64,000 bases of DNA. It comes from Treponema socranskii subsp. socranskii VPI DR56BR1116 = ATCC 35536 (lineage in GTDB: Bacteria > Spirochaetota > Spirochaetia > Treponematales > Treponemataceae). Of this stretch, positions 6,594-15,450 are shown one piece after another. How positions within the stretch are numbered: the stretch's first letter is position 1; each line of letters opens with the position of its first letter. The notes beneath the pieces were generated by a model. That model saw only the letters and a program-made list of their open reading frames with translations. It had not been told where the DNA came from and ran no database searches. The position numbers and the translations under genes are program-made. Where the stretch lies: the NCBI RefSeq assembly GCF_000468115.1, contig NZ_AVQI01000020.1, positions 62,001 through 126,000 of the forward strand, written 5' to 3'.

Positions 6594-8114
6594 ATGGCAA
6601 TGCACGATACGGAAAATCGACAAGTAAAAGGGACGCTTGTCCTGGAAATGAAAAATATCTGCAAATCATTTCCGGGAGTTAAAGCGCTTGATAATATAAA
6701 TTTTGACGTGCGTTCCGGAGAGGTTCACGCACTGCTCGGAGAAAATGGGGCCGGAAAATCTACGCTTATAAAAATACTCGGCGGCATCTACCCTGCCGAC
6801 AGTGGGTCGATTTTTATTGAGGGCAAAGAAGTACATATCGCCGATGCGCATTCCGCGTTTTTGCACGGTATAAGCATCATTCATCAAGAACTGATGATTT
6901 TGCCGGAATTGACGATAGCTGAAAATATTTTTCTCGGCAAGCAGATAATGAAAAATCGTTTCTTTATCGATTCGCGTACGATGAATAAAGAGACGGAAAA
7001 GATGCTCGGCGATTTTGACTTGCATTTTTCGCCGACAATGAAAGCAAAAAAATTAAGCATCGCAAATCAACAGATGATAGAAATCATTCGTGCTATTTCG
7101 TTCGGTGCCCGCATAATAGTCATGGACGAGCCGACTTCCTCCATTTCGGAAAAAGAAGTTGCAGTTTTGTTTGAAACGATTCGAACACTGGTGTCGAAAA
7201 ATATCGCGATTATCTATATTTCGCATCGTATGAACGAACTCAGCAAAATAACGGATAGAATCACCGTTTTACGCGACGGACAGTATATCGGTACGGTAGA
7301 TACGAAAGACACTACAAATACAGAACTTATTTCGATGATGGTTGGACGAAAGTTGACAAACTATTATACGAAAGATGCGTCTCATGCCCGAGATGTTATT
7401 TTAAAGGTTTCGCATTTGAACGACGGAGAGCTGGTACGCGACGTAACATTTGATCTGCATAGAGGCGAAGTGCTCGGTTTTGCCGGTTTAATCGGTGCAG
7501 GCAGGTCGGAAACGATGAAGTGTCTTTTCGGTTTGACGGAAAAACGGTCGGGAGAAATCGAACTCGAAGGAAAACCGCTTTATATTTGTAACGTTAAAGA
7601 TGCCGTAAAATTCGGATTCGGACTTGTTCCCGAAAACAGGAAAACGGAAGGTATCTTTCCTGTAAAAGATATTCTGTTTAATACGACGATAGAAGTGCTC
7701 GATTCTTTTATTCACGGAATTTTTGTCGACGCTGAAAAAGAAACGGAAACGGCGGAAAAATACAGTACAAAGATGAAAGTAAAAGCGACATCGCTTAAAC
7801 AAGCTGTAAGCAAATTAAGCGGCGGTAATCAGCAAAAAGTGGTTATTGCTCGATGGCTTGCCGTAAATCCGAAAATATTAATTTTGGACGAACCGACACG
7901 CGGAATCGATGTCAACGCAAAAGCGGAGATCTATTTTATAATCAACGAGCTTGTCAAAAACGGTATGTCTATTATATTGATTTCTTCCGAACTTCCCGAA
8001 CTTATCAATATGAGCGATAGGATCGTCGTGATGAGTAACGGTTTTGTTACAGGTATTTTGGATACGGATTTTACGCAAGAAAAGATAATGAAGCTGGCTG
8101 TGCAGGATATGTAA
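6594..8114 (+). CDS. ribose-type sugar ABC transporter, double ATPase
   Basis: A 506-residue RbsA/XylG-type ATPase with two nucleotide-binding halves. The first has Walker A 'GENGAGKST', a signature region and Walker B 'IIVMDEPTSS'. The second half has the degenerate P-loop usual for this class ('GLIGAGRSE') but an intact 'LSGGNQQKVVIARWL' signature and Walker B 'ILILDEPTRGID'. The start is uncertain: ATG 6594 and 6600 have no clear Shine-Dalgarno, while earlier in-frame starts would lie inside the hairpin at 6536-6568. The homologous part begins near 'LEMKNICKSFPG'. It energises import together with the permease 19 bp downstream. Confidence 0.93.
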   Translation: MAMHDTENRQVKGTLVLEMKNICKSFPGVKALDNINFDVRSGEVHALLGENGAGKSTLIKILGGIYPADSGSIFIEGKEVHIADAHSAFLHGISIIHQELMILPELTIAENIFLGKQIMKNRFFIDSRTMNKETEKMLGDFDLHFSPTMKAKKLSIANQQMIEIIRAISFGARIIVMDEPTSSISEKEVAVLFETIRTLVSKNIAIIYISHRMNELSKITDRITVLRDGQYIGTVDTKDTTNTELISMMVGRKLTNYYTKDASHARDVILKVSHLNDGELVRDVTFDLHRGEVLGFAGLIGAGRSETMKCLFGLTEKRSGEIELEGKPLYICNVKDAVKFGFGLVPENRKTEGIFPVKDILFNTTIEVLDSFIHGIFVDAEKETETAEKYSTKMKVKATSLKQAVSKLSGGNQQKVVIARWLAVNPKILILDEPTRGIDVNAKAEIYFIINELVKNGMSIILISSELPELINMSDRIVVMSNGFVTGILDTDFTQEKIMKLAVQDM

Positions 8115-8133
8115 AACAACGTAGGGGTATAGT

Positions 8134-9111
8134 ATGAGTGATGGCAAACTGTCAAATTTACAGCGCATACCGGGCTATGCGAATATTAAAGAGCAACTCG
8201 GGATTATAATCGGATTATTACTTTTATGCGTATTACTGAGCGTGCTTTCGAGCGTTTTTTTAACATCGAGAAATTTTTTCAATGTCCTCTTACAGCTTGC
8301 GAATAATATGTTTTTATCATGCGGTATGCTGCTTGTTATCTTAACGGGAGGTATCGATCTTTCCGTAGGTTCCACCATTGCGGTTACCGGTTGTTTCGTC
8401 GCCGGTTTTATCACAAATTACAATATGCCGGCTGCAGTTGCCGTTTTGCTGGCACTGCTTATCGGAGTTTTGATTGGGATTATAAATGCAAGCTTGATTT
8501 CTTTTACCGGAATACCCGCATTTATCATTACGCTTGCAACGATGAACATCGGACGCGGCGTTGCGCGGTTGTATACGAGTTCAAAAACGATAACCGTCGA
8601 TAATGATTTTTTTGCATTTATCGGAACCGGTTATCTTTTTAACGTTGTACCCATCCAAGTGGTTTACATAATTCTCGTTTGCACGATTACGGGAATTTTA
8701 TTAAATAAAACAAAATTCGGGCGAAGTCTCTATGCTACCGGAGGTAATCCTGTTGCGGCGTCTTTCAGCGGTATCAATACAAAACGGATAATTTTTACCG
8801 TTTACGTATTCAGCTCGCTTATGGCGGCGATTGCAGGCATTTGCCTGGCTTCACGGATGTACAGTGGCACATCAACGTCGGGACAGAGTGCTGAAATGGA
8901 CGCGATTGCAGCTGTTGTTCTCGGCGGTACGAGTATGACCGGAGGCATCGGCAATTTATTTGGTGTTATCATCGGTGTTTTGCTTATCGCGATTTTGAGC
9001 AACGGGTTAAATTTACTCGGTATCGATTCATCGTGGCAGCTCGTCGTAAAAGGCATCGTTATCATCATTGCCGTACTGCTTGACTTTTTTAAGAAAAAAC
9101 GCGAAATCTAA
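8134..9111 (+). CDS. ribose-type sugar ABC transporter, permease
   Basis: A 325-residue RbsC-type integral membrane protein with about eight to ten predicted spans. Signatures include 'ILTGGIDLSVGSTIAVTG' (residues about 70-87), 'IINASLISFTGIPAFIITLATM' and, near the end, 'AVVLGGTSMTGGIGNLFGVIIG'. Homodimers of such permeases form the channel and dock on the double ATPase. A GGGG Shine-Dalgarno precedes the ATG. It is the third gene of the importer. A short hairpin (ACACAG pairing with CTGTGT) sits between it and the kinase gene and may adjust downstream expression. Confidence 0.93.
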   Translation: MSDGKLSNLQRIPGYANIKEQLGIIIGLLLLCVLLSVLSSVFLTSRNFFNVLLQLANNMFLSCGMLLVILTGGIDLSVGSTIAVTGCFVAGFITNYNMPAAVAVLLALLIGVLIGIINASLISFTGIPAFIITLATMNIGRGVARLYTSSKTITVDNDFFAFIGTGYLFNVVPIQVVYIILVCTITGILLNKTKFGRSLYATGGNPVAASFSGINTKRIIFTVYVFSSLMAAIAGICLASRMYSGTSTSGQSAEMDAIAAVVLGGTSMTGGIGNLFGVIIGVLLIAILSNGLNLLGIDSSWQLVVKGIVIIIAVLLDFFKKKREI

Positions 9112-9179
9112 ACTATCGGACACAGCTAAAAACGTGCCTGTGTTTTCGGAGATGCCATGACAGCAATAACGGAGATCGT

Positions 9180-10664
9180 ATGTATTTTTTGGGAATAGAC
9201 TGCGGTACGCAAGGAACAAAAGTCGTTATCTTCGATTCAGAAAAAGGAACGGTTTTATCAAAAGGCTATGCAAGACACGATATCATTGCGGATGATTGCG
9301 GGGTACGCGAACAGAATGCGATTTGGTGGATAGACGCACTTAAGGATGCCGTTCACCAAGCGCTTGCACAAGGCAATATCGACGGAAAAAAGATTGTCGC
9401 CTGTGCCGTATCAGGACAACAGCATGGACTCGTATTGCTGAATAAAAACGGAGACGTGATTCGTAACGTAAAATTATGGAACGATACGTCGACCGCATCG
9501 TTTAATGATAAGATCATCGATGAAATCGGTTCTACCGATGCGGTACGAGCCGAAATAGGTACGTCATTTCCCGTCGGGTTCACGGCAAGTAAAATACGAT
9601 ATGTATGCGAACAAGAGCCGGCTGTATGGGAACAGGCGGAGCACGTTTTACTCCCGCACGATTATATTAATTATTATTTAACCGGAAAATACGCTACCGA
9701 AAGCAGCGAAGCGAGCGGTACCGGGTACTACGACGTCGTACACAAATGTTATTCGGAAAAGATGATGAACGCTGTCGATCCGACGGGTAAACTTGTTCGG
9801 TGCATACCGCCGGTTATTCCGTGGAACGAACCCCTCGGTAAAATCACCGCCCGTGCAGCAAGCGATCTCGGGCTTTCGACGGATACGATCGTCGCTGTTG
9901 GCGGCGGTGACAATACAATGGGTGCGGTCGGAACTTCGGCAGTCGTTCCCGGACATTGTACGATGAGCTTGGGAACGAGCGGAACGGTATGTCTCTTCTC
10001 TCCGACGGTTAAAACAGGAACCGATAATCTTATCCAAGTATATGATGTACTTGACAGCTATCTTGCGACGGTATGTACGCTCAATGCAACGTCTGCGGCA
10101 AATATCGTGCAGGATTTATTTAACGTATCCGTGAAACAATTTGACGAGTATATTGAAAAAGCGCATCCGGGCAGCGAAGGTGTTTTTGTACTGCAATATT
10201 TCAACGGCGAACGAATGCCGCCGCTTCCGCATGCACGCGGACATATCAAACGGCTTACGATGCAAAATTGCAAGGCGGAAAATATTATCAGAGCGACGGC
10301 GGAATCCGTTATTTATACGTTGCGGTGGGGATACGATAAATTGTTGAAAAGTTTTCCTGCTCCCGAAAAATTCATTATTACCGGCGGCGGCGGCAATTCT
10401 GCTCCGTGGCGACAGATCGTTGCGGATGTATTCGATATGCCGGTACACGTCATGAAGAGCGATGAAGGTGGTGCATTCGGAGCTGCCCTTCAAGCCTTGC
10501 ATATACTCGACAAAAGTAAAACGCTTTCGACATTTTGTGAACAATATATCGCTTTTGATGATGCAAAAAAAGCATTTCCCCGAGCGGATTCCGTTGAAAA
10601 ATATAAAAGTTTTTTTGCGGAATTCAAAGAACTTGTTTCTTCTGAATATTCGATAGCGATGTAG
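9180..10664 (+). CDS. xylB: FGGY-family kinase, xylulokinase-like
   Basis: A 494-residue ATP-dependent sugar kinase of the FGGY family. The N-terminal phosphate-binding turn 'FLGIDCGTQGTKVVIFD' (residues 3-19), the 'AVSGQQHGLVLLN' segment that in xylulokinases touches the sugar, and the C-terminal 'ITGGGGNSAPWRQIVADVFDMPVHVMKSDEGGAFGAALQAL' are all present. Xylulokinase makes xylulose 5-phosphate, but FGGY substrates are hard to predict. Here the gene lies between a sugar importer and a transaldolase, with an HxlB-like isomerase divergent, so the substrate may be a ketopentose or another ketose whose phosphate needs SIS isomerisation. Shine-Dalgarno GGAG is 6 nt before the ATG. Confidence 0.88.
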   Translation: MYFLGIDCGTQGTKVVIFDSEKGTVLSKGYARHDIIADDCGVREQNAIWWIDALKDAVHQALAQGNIDGKKIVACAVSGQQHGLVLLNKNGDVIRNVKLWNDTSTASFNDKIIDEIGSTDAVRAEIGTSFPVGFTASKIRYVCEQEPAVWEQAEHVLLPHDYINYYLTGKYATESSEASGTGYYDVVHKCYSEKMMNAVDPTGKLVRCIPPVIPWNEPLGKITARAASDLGLSTDTIVAVGGGDNTMGAVGTSAVVPGHCTMSLGTSGTVCLFSPTVKTGTDNLIQVYDVLDSYLATVCTLNATSAANIVQDLFNVSVKQFDEYIEKAHPGSEGVFVLQYFNGERMPPLPHARGHIKRLTMQNCKAENIIRATAESVIYTLRWGYDKLLKSFPAPEKFIITGGGGNSAPWRQIVADVFDMPVHVMKSDEGGAFGAALQALHILDKSKTLSTFCEQYIAFDDAKKAFPRADSVEKYKSFFAEFKELVSSEYSIAM

Positions 10665-10730
10665 ACAAAGCTATATTTTGTACTATCCTAAAATCCGCGT
10701 TTCAGCTACAGCGATGTATGGAGGTATGCA

Positions 10731-11408
10731 ATGGAACTCATGCTCGATACGGCAAACATCGACGAAATTACGGAAGGAATCGGCTGGCTGCCGGTTTCGG
10801 GCATCACGACGAATCCGACGATCCTAAAACGCGAACGGCCTGCGGATTTTTTTGCACATTTGAAAAAAATCAAAAGCGTATGCAAAAATATCTGTCCGCT
10901 GCACGTGCAGGTTTCCAGCGGCCGCTGCGACGAAATGCTCGACGACGCCGAGCGGATTATCCGAGAACTCGGCAGCGACACTTTCGTTAAAATACCGGTT
11001 ACGCAGGACGGACTTGCGGCGATAAAAGCGCTTTCTGCGACGGGACGGCACGTCACCGCGACGGCGGTGTATTCGACGGTGCAGGGCGCGCTTGCGATGA
11101 TGAGCGGCGCAAACTATATCGCGGTGTACTACAACCGGATAATGAACATCGGCAGCGATCCCGACCGCGTCATCCGCGAGCTTTCCGGCTTGACCGCGTC
11201 TTCGAACGGCGATTGTAAAATTCTCGGAGCAAGCTTTAAAAATACGGGACAGCTTGTCGCCGCGTTTGTAAACGGAGCGGAAAGCTGTACGGCAAGCTGC
11301 GATATTTTAAAATCGGGAGCGAACTTTGGTTCCGTCCGCGACGCCGTGGATGCGTTCAACAGGGATTGGAAATCGATGTACGGCGACAAGACGATCGCAA
11401 AATTATAA
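10731..11408 (+). CDS. small transaldolase / fructose-6-phosphate aldolase-like
   Basis: A 225-residue class I aldolase of the TalC/FSA subfamily. The start 'MELMLDTANIDEITEG', the 'GITTNPTIL' loop, the Schiff-base lysine K87 in 'TFVKIPVT' and 'ATAVYSTVQGALAMMSGANYIAVYYNRI' are typical. Most small enzymes of this type act as transaldolases in the pentose phosphate pathway; a few are fructose 6-phosphate aldolases. It ends the importer-kinase operon and would process the kinase product. Shine-Dalgarno GGAGG is 6 nt before the ATG. A 28-codon fragment of a related gene lies at 2753-2836, suggesting an earlier duplication. Confidence 0.9.
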   Translation: MELMLDTANIDEITEGIGWLPVSGITTNPTILKRERPADFFAHLKKIKSVCKNICPLHVQVSSGRCDEMLDDAERIIRELGSDTFVKIPVTQDGLAAIKALSATGRHVTATAVYSTVQGALAMMSGANYIAVYYNRIMNIGSDPDRVIRELSGLTASSNGDCKILGASFKNTGQLVAAFVNGAESCTASCDILKSGANFGSVRDAVDAFNRDWKSMYGDKTIAKL

Positions 11409-11441
11409 ATTTGTTAATTATCAATCCGTTGCCGTGCTTTG

Positions 11442-13031
11442 TTAGAGAAGCGGTGCGAACACTCGGAATATGCGGCCGATGATGCGGCGGTGAGCCGGCG
11501 TCTTTTTGTATGTCGCTTTCGTTATTTCGGTGCTTTGTGCTTTCGTTTTTTGAAAGTCGGCTTCGATCTCCGCGACGACGGGATGCTTGTAGATAAACGC
11601 CGCGTCTTCAAACTGGTCGAAGAGGCTGCGGTAATCGAGATTGACCGAGCCGACGACGGCCGTCGTATCGTCGGAGATGAACATTTTCGCGTGAATGAAG
11701 CCGGGCGTAAATTCATATACGCGCACTCCGTTTTCGACGAGCGTATTGATAAACACGCGCCCCGTGCAAAACGTGATAAAGTGATCGATCGTATGCGGAA
11801 CAAGCAGCGTTACGTCGACGCCGCGCCGTGCGGCAAAGATGAGCGCGTTCATCATTTGATTATCGATGATGACGTAGGGCGTCGTTATGTGCACATACCT
11901 TTTCGCCTGCGTAATAATATAATAATATACGTTTTCCGCGATATCCTGATTATTGTAAGCGTTGTCGCTGTACGGAATGACGATTCCCGGCACGTCGTAT
12001 TTTTTATAGCGCAAGTCGAGATAGGTGTTGATATCCTCTTTCGTTTCGGTGACGATATCCCAGAGTTCCAAAAACATGCCGGTAAACGAGCGCACGGCCG
12101 GCCCCGACACGCCGATAACGGTATCTTTCCAATAACCGTATTTATGCGTTTCGTTGATGTATTGATCGCTTAAGTTGATGCCGCCCGTAAATGCCGTTTT
12201 CCCGTCCACAATGCAGATTTTTCGATGATCGCGATTGTTGAGATATGCGGTGAATATCGGTATGACCGGCGTAAAGATAGCCGCCTGCAAACCGAGCGAT
12301 CGCAGGTATTTTTGATAGCTGCGCGGAGAAAGCGGCGCACAGCCGAAGCCGTCGTACATGATGCGAATTTCGACGCCCTCTTTACGCTTTTCAACGAGGG
12401 TGTCGAGAATCGTTCCCCACATAACGCCGGGAAAAATCGCAAAGTATTCCATAAAGATGAATTTTTTTGCAGCTTTCATCGCCCGTATCATTTCGGGAAA
12501 GGCGTCTTCTCCGCTCGGATAGTACGCGATACCGGTATGCGCATACGGCAAAAAAAATGCGGAATCTTCGAGATACATTATGATATCGCGTATTTCCGGA
12601 TACGGGATGTTTTCGTTTTTATGTGTGGAATTAATAATTTTCCGTGCGGCGTTTTTATCCGCGCGGGAAATCTGCTTTTGCATTTTGCTTGTCAGCGTTT
12701 GATAGTGTACTAAAATATAAAAGCAGATTCCGCTCAACGGGAAGATAAAGATCGGAAGCAGCCATGCGAGTTTGTATTCGTTTTTGCTTTCCCGGTTTAT
12801 TAAAAAGACAAAAAACACGACGCTCGCACAGAGGCTGACGGCAAGGAAGTATTCTATGGACGAACCGAGCCACAGAAAAAATCCGATAAACAGCAAAAGC
12901 TGCAAAACGAGCAGCAAAATCATAAAGATGATCCTGCCGTAGATCAGCGATTGCACGATCGGCATGGTAAGCCATTTGTGATATTCGCTGTCTTTACTCC
13001 GATCGATTTTTTTTCTTCTCTTTGCCGTCAT
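11442..13031 (-). CDS. cls: cardiolipin synthase (phospholipase D family)
   Basis: A 529-residue membrane enzyme that joins phosphatidyl groups to make cardiolipin. Two to three hydrophobic spans occupy residues about 20-100, followed by two phospholipase D domains, each with an HxKxxxxD catalytic motif: 'DHRKICIVDGKTAFTGGINLSD' and 'IHAKMFISDDTTAVVGSVNLDYRS'. Length and order are standard for bacterial Cls. A GGGGG Shine-Dalgarno precedes the ATG. It is transcribed toward the transaldolase gene and ends 33 bp from it. The rubrerythrin gene lies 28 bp upstream on the same strand, so the two may be cotranscribed. Confidence 0.95.
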   Translation of the reverse strand: MTAKRRKKIDRSKDSEYHKWLTMPIVQSLIYGRIIFMILLLVLQLLLFIGFFLWLGSSIEYFLAVSLCASVVFFVFLINRESKNEYKLAWLLPIFIFPLSGICFYILVHYQTLTSKMQKQISRADKNAARKIINSTHKNENIPYPEIRDIIMYLEDSAFFLPYAHTGIAYYPSGEDAFPEMIRAMKAAKKFIFMEYFAIFPGVMWGTILDTLVEKRKEGVEIRIMYDGFGCAPLSPRSYQKYLRSLGLQAAIFTPVIPIFTAYLNNRDHRKICIVDGKTAFTGGINLSDQYINETHKYGYWKDTVIGVSGPAVRSFTGMFLELWDIVTETKEDINTYLDLRYKKYDVPGIVIPYSDNAYNNQDIAENVYYYIITQAKRYVHITTPYVIIDNQMMNALIFAARRGVDVTLLVPHTIDHFITFCTGRVFINTLVENGVRVYEFTPGFIHAKMFISDDTTAVVGSVNLDYRSLFDQFEDAAFIYKHPVVAEIEADFQKTKAQSTEITKATYKKTPAHRRIIGRIFRVFAPLL

Positions 13032-13059
13032 ATACCCCCGATTACCGGCTTTCCGTTAA

Positions 13060-13599
13060 TTAATAATTTTCTGCGCGGATTTCAAAAAAGCTTTGCGGAT
13101 GCGCGCACACCGGGCAAACGTCGGGAGCTTTTTTTCCGACGACGATATGGCCGCAGTTCCGGCATTGCCAAATTCGATCGTCGTCTCGCGAAAAGACGAG
13201 TCCGTCTTCGACGTTTTTGAGCAATTTCCGATAGCGCTCTTCGTGTGTTTTTTCGATAGCGCCGACCCCTTCAAAGAGTTGCGCGATTTTATCGAAGCCT
13301 TCGTCTTTTGCGACTTTCGCAAATTCGGCGTACATATCGGTCCATTCGTAGTTTTCGCCGGCTGCAGCGATTTTTAAATTTTCCGCCGTCGTACCGATGC
13401 CGCCGTTAAGCAGCTTATACCATATTTTCGCGTGCTCTTTTTCGTTGTGCGCCGTTTCTTCAAACAGCGCGGCGATCTGTTCGTATCCGTCTTTACGCGC
13501 TTTGCTTGCAAAATAGAGATACTTCGTGTGAGCTTGCGATTCTCCCGCGAACGCCGTTTTAAGATTTTCTTCTGTCTTTGAACCTTTCAGTTGTGCCAT
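13060..13599 (-). CDS. rbr: rubrerythrin
   Basis: A 179-residue non-haem iron protein that reduces hydrogen peroxide in anaerobes. Residues 1-135 are the ferritin-like four-helix di-iron domain with glutamate/histidine ligands in '[19 protein letters not shown]' and '[18 protein letters not shown]'. Residues about 147-179 are the rubredoxin-like domain with '[29 protein letters not shown]', four cysteines in two CxxC pairs. The start at 13599 was chosen because GAGG lies 7 nt upstream; an ORF start six codons earlier has no support. It is cytoplasmic and part of the oxidative-stress defence, like the Dps gene at 20693. Confidence 0.95.
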   Translation of the reverse strand: MAQLKGSKTEENLKTAFAGESQAHTKYLYFASKARKDGYEQIAALFEETAHNEKEHAKIWYKLLNGGIGTTAENLKIAAAGENYEWTDMYAEFAKVAKDEGFDKIAQLFEGVGAIEKTHEERYRKLLKNVEDGLVFSRDDDRIWQCRNCGHIVVGKKAPDVCPVCAHPQSFFEIRAENY

Positions 13600-13668
13600 A
13601 GCAACCTCGAATAACATAATGTGAGCCGCACGCAGCGATTTTTACCGAAACGCCCGTCGCCGCGCGAA

Positions 13669-13693
13669 CCGTTTTTTGCAACGCAAAAAACGG
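13669..13693. repeat. perfect 11-bp hairpin in the rbr-lysM intergenic region
   Basis: CCGTTTTTTGC, loop AAC, GCAAAAAACGG. Neither strand has a U-tract after the stem, so it is not a plain terminator. A second palindrome, GATAAAA-AA-TTTTATC, follows closely. The 285-bp gap (13600-13884) otherwise shows AT-rich promoter-like sequence but no gene. Confidence 0.5.
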
Positions 13694-13884
13694 AAATGAT
13701 AAAAAATTTTATCACGGCTTCGTTCAATGTACATAGCTTTTATAAATTATACTGTGAAACTTGACGTAAGAAAAGAGGCAAAGATGTCGACAATATAATA
13801 AGGCGGAATGATTTTGTATTCGGCGCACGCATTGCGCTATATTCGGTTTCAGTGTATCATAGCTGTAACAGTTGAGGGTGTTTT

Positions 13885-15429
13885 ATGAAGATGATCGGAA
13901 TCAAACTTGCGGACGGTTCGTTTTATCCGCTGCTCGAAGAAGGCGTTCCCGCAAAAAAAACGCTCGACTTGACGACGGCACGCGACAATCAAACCGCCAT
14001 TATGGTCGATTTATACCGCTCGGAAACGTCTTCTATGGAAGACGCGGAGTATGCGGCGACGCTGCAGATCGACAATCTCGTCGCGCATCCGAACGGCGAG
14101 CCGGACATATCGTTTACGGTCGCTCTCGACGAAGAAAATAAGCTTTTTGCGGAAATCAACGATGGGGAATCCGGCGGGCACAATACGGTTACCGTATCGC
14201 TCGTCGAAGGTGCCGCGCCGCCGCATCCGAACGGCGGCGATCGATACGGACCTGCGATTACGTCGGGAGCTGCAATTGCGTCCGGCGGATTGATGCGCGC
14301 CGCTGCGGCGCAGGAAGACGTACCGATCGAAGCGCCCGATTTCAGCGATCTCGATTTGCCGGAAGAATTGGATTTAACAAAACCGGTTTCCGAGTCTGCT
14401 TCGGATGTTTCCGATGCGGCAAATGATACCTCCGGTATGTTGCCGGCAGACGATATGTTCGTGCCGCCTGAGATTTCTTCGACGGAAGAAACGGATGAAA
14501 GCGGTTCCGCTGCGGAATCATTTGATACCGTGTACGATGCGGATTTTGGCGATATCGATCTTTCGACGGCCGGCGCCGAGCGGCAGACAGAACAGGCGCT
14601 TGACGGTACCGTCGGTTCATCGGCGGCAGAAGATTCCGCAGGCATTGCGCTTGCCGATAATGCGGTGAGTGAAAGCAATGCGGCAGAATCGACTGTAGCT
14701 GCAGAATCGCCTGCAGTCGACGACAGCGACGACTTTCACTTCGATGCGGCCGACTTGCCGTCGTTCGATGAAGCTCCGTCTGCGCAAAGCGATGCCCGGG
14801 ATACCGACGCGGCATCCGGCGATGATGCGTTTTCGGATGATTTTTTTGACGGTATCGATATGCCGTCAAAAAAAACCGACACTGCGACATGGAATATCGA
14901 TTCGCTCGATGATCTGCAATTCGACGAAACCGATGATATACAAACAAAAGAGGGGACTACCGCTACGAAATACCAATCGGAAAAAACAATCAAAAGAAAG
15001 ACAAAAGTGCCGGTGCTTATCTGCCTGTTGTGCGCATTAATCTGTGTTATTGCAACCATATTGATTTTGTTTGTGATACCGTCGAAATACAATGTGCTTT
15101 TATCGCGCGCTTCGCATGGAAGCGGCGCCGTCGTTTTGCCGCCGCGGGATACGCAGGCTCTTCCGCAGGAGACGGAGGTTTTGCCTGCAAAGACCGATGA
15201 AATCGTCGTTGCGCCGCGTGCAGAAACGGTTGCGCCCGTTCGTCCCACACCTGCTCCGAAATCGACGGGAGACGTTGCATACCGCATCAAATGGGGCGAT
15301 ACGTTATGGGATATAGCCGACGCGTATTATAAAAATCCGTGGCGCTATCCGCGGATCGCGCGGTACAACAATATCAAAAATCCCGATTATATCATTTCGG
15401 GAACGACGATACTCATTCCGGTAGAGTAA
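13885..15429 (+). CDS. membrane LysM protein with an N-terminal DnaK substrate-domain-like region
   Basis: A 514-residue protein of mosaic design. Residues about 28-112 resemble the beta-sandwich substrate-binding domain of Hsp70/DnaK, with 'ARDNQTAIMVDLYRSE', a 'LQIDNL' strand, 'GEPDISFTVALDEENKL' and 'DGESGGHNTVTVSLVEG' in the DnaK order, but there is no ATPase domain. Residues about 115-370 are acidic, low complexity and rich in Ala, Ser and Asp. One membrane span lies near residues 375-395 ('VPVLICLLCALICVIATILIL'), then a Pro-rich linker and a C-terminal LysM (about 465-513, 'YRIKWGDTLWDIADAYYKNPWRYPRIARYN'). The acidic part should be cytoplasmic and the LysM periplasmic on peptidoglycan. 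A lytic transglycosylase gene follows 21 bp downstream. Confidence 0.8.
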   Translation: MKMIGIKLADGSFYPLLEEGVPAKKTLDLTTARDNQTAIMVDLYRSETSSMEDAEYAATLQIDNLVAHPNGEPDISFTVALDEENKLFAEINDGESGGHNTVTVSLVEGAAPPHPNGGDRYGPAITSGAAIASGGLMRAAAAQEDVPIEAPDFSDLDLPEELDLTKPVSESASDVSDAANDTSGMLPADDMFVPPEISSTEETDESGSAAESFDTVYDADFGDIDLSTAGAERQTEQALDGTVGSSAAEDSAGIALADNAVSESNAAESTVAAESPAVDDSDDFHFDAADLPSFDEAPSAQSDARDTDAASGDDAFSDDFFDGIDMPSKKTDTATWNIDSLDDLQFDETDDIQTKEGTTATKYQSEKTIKRKTKVPVLICLLCALICVIATILILFVIPSKYNVLLSRASHGSGAVVLPPRDTQALPQETEVLPAKTDEIVVAPRAETVAPVRPTPAPKSTGDVAYRIKWGDTLWDIADAYYKNPWRYPRIARYNNIKNPDYIISGTTILIPVE

Positions 15430-15450
15430 TCGCCGTCTTGTAAAGAAGCT

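Noticed and set aside
13669-13693. Terminator for rubrerythrin or the LysM gene
   Set aside because: The stem is upstream of both divergent genes and neither side has a U-run.
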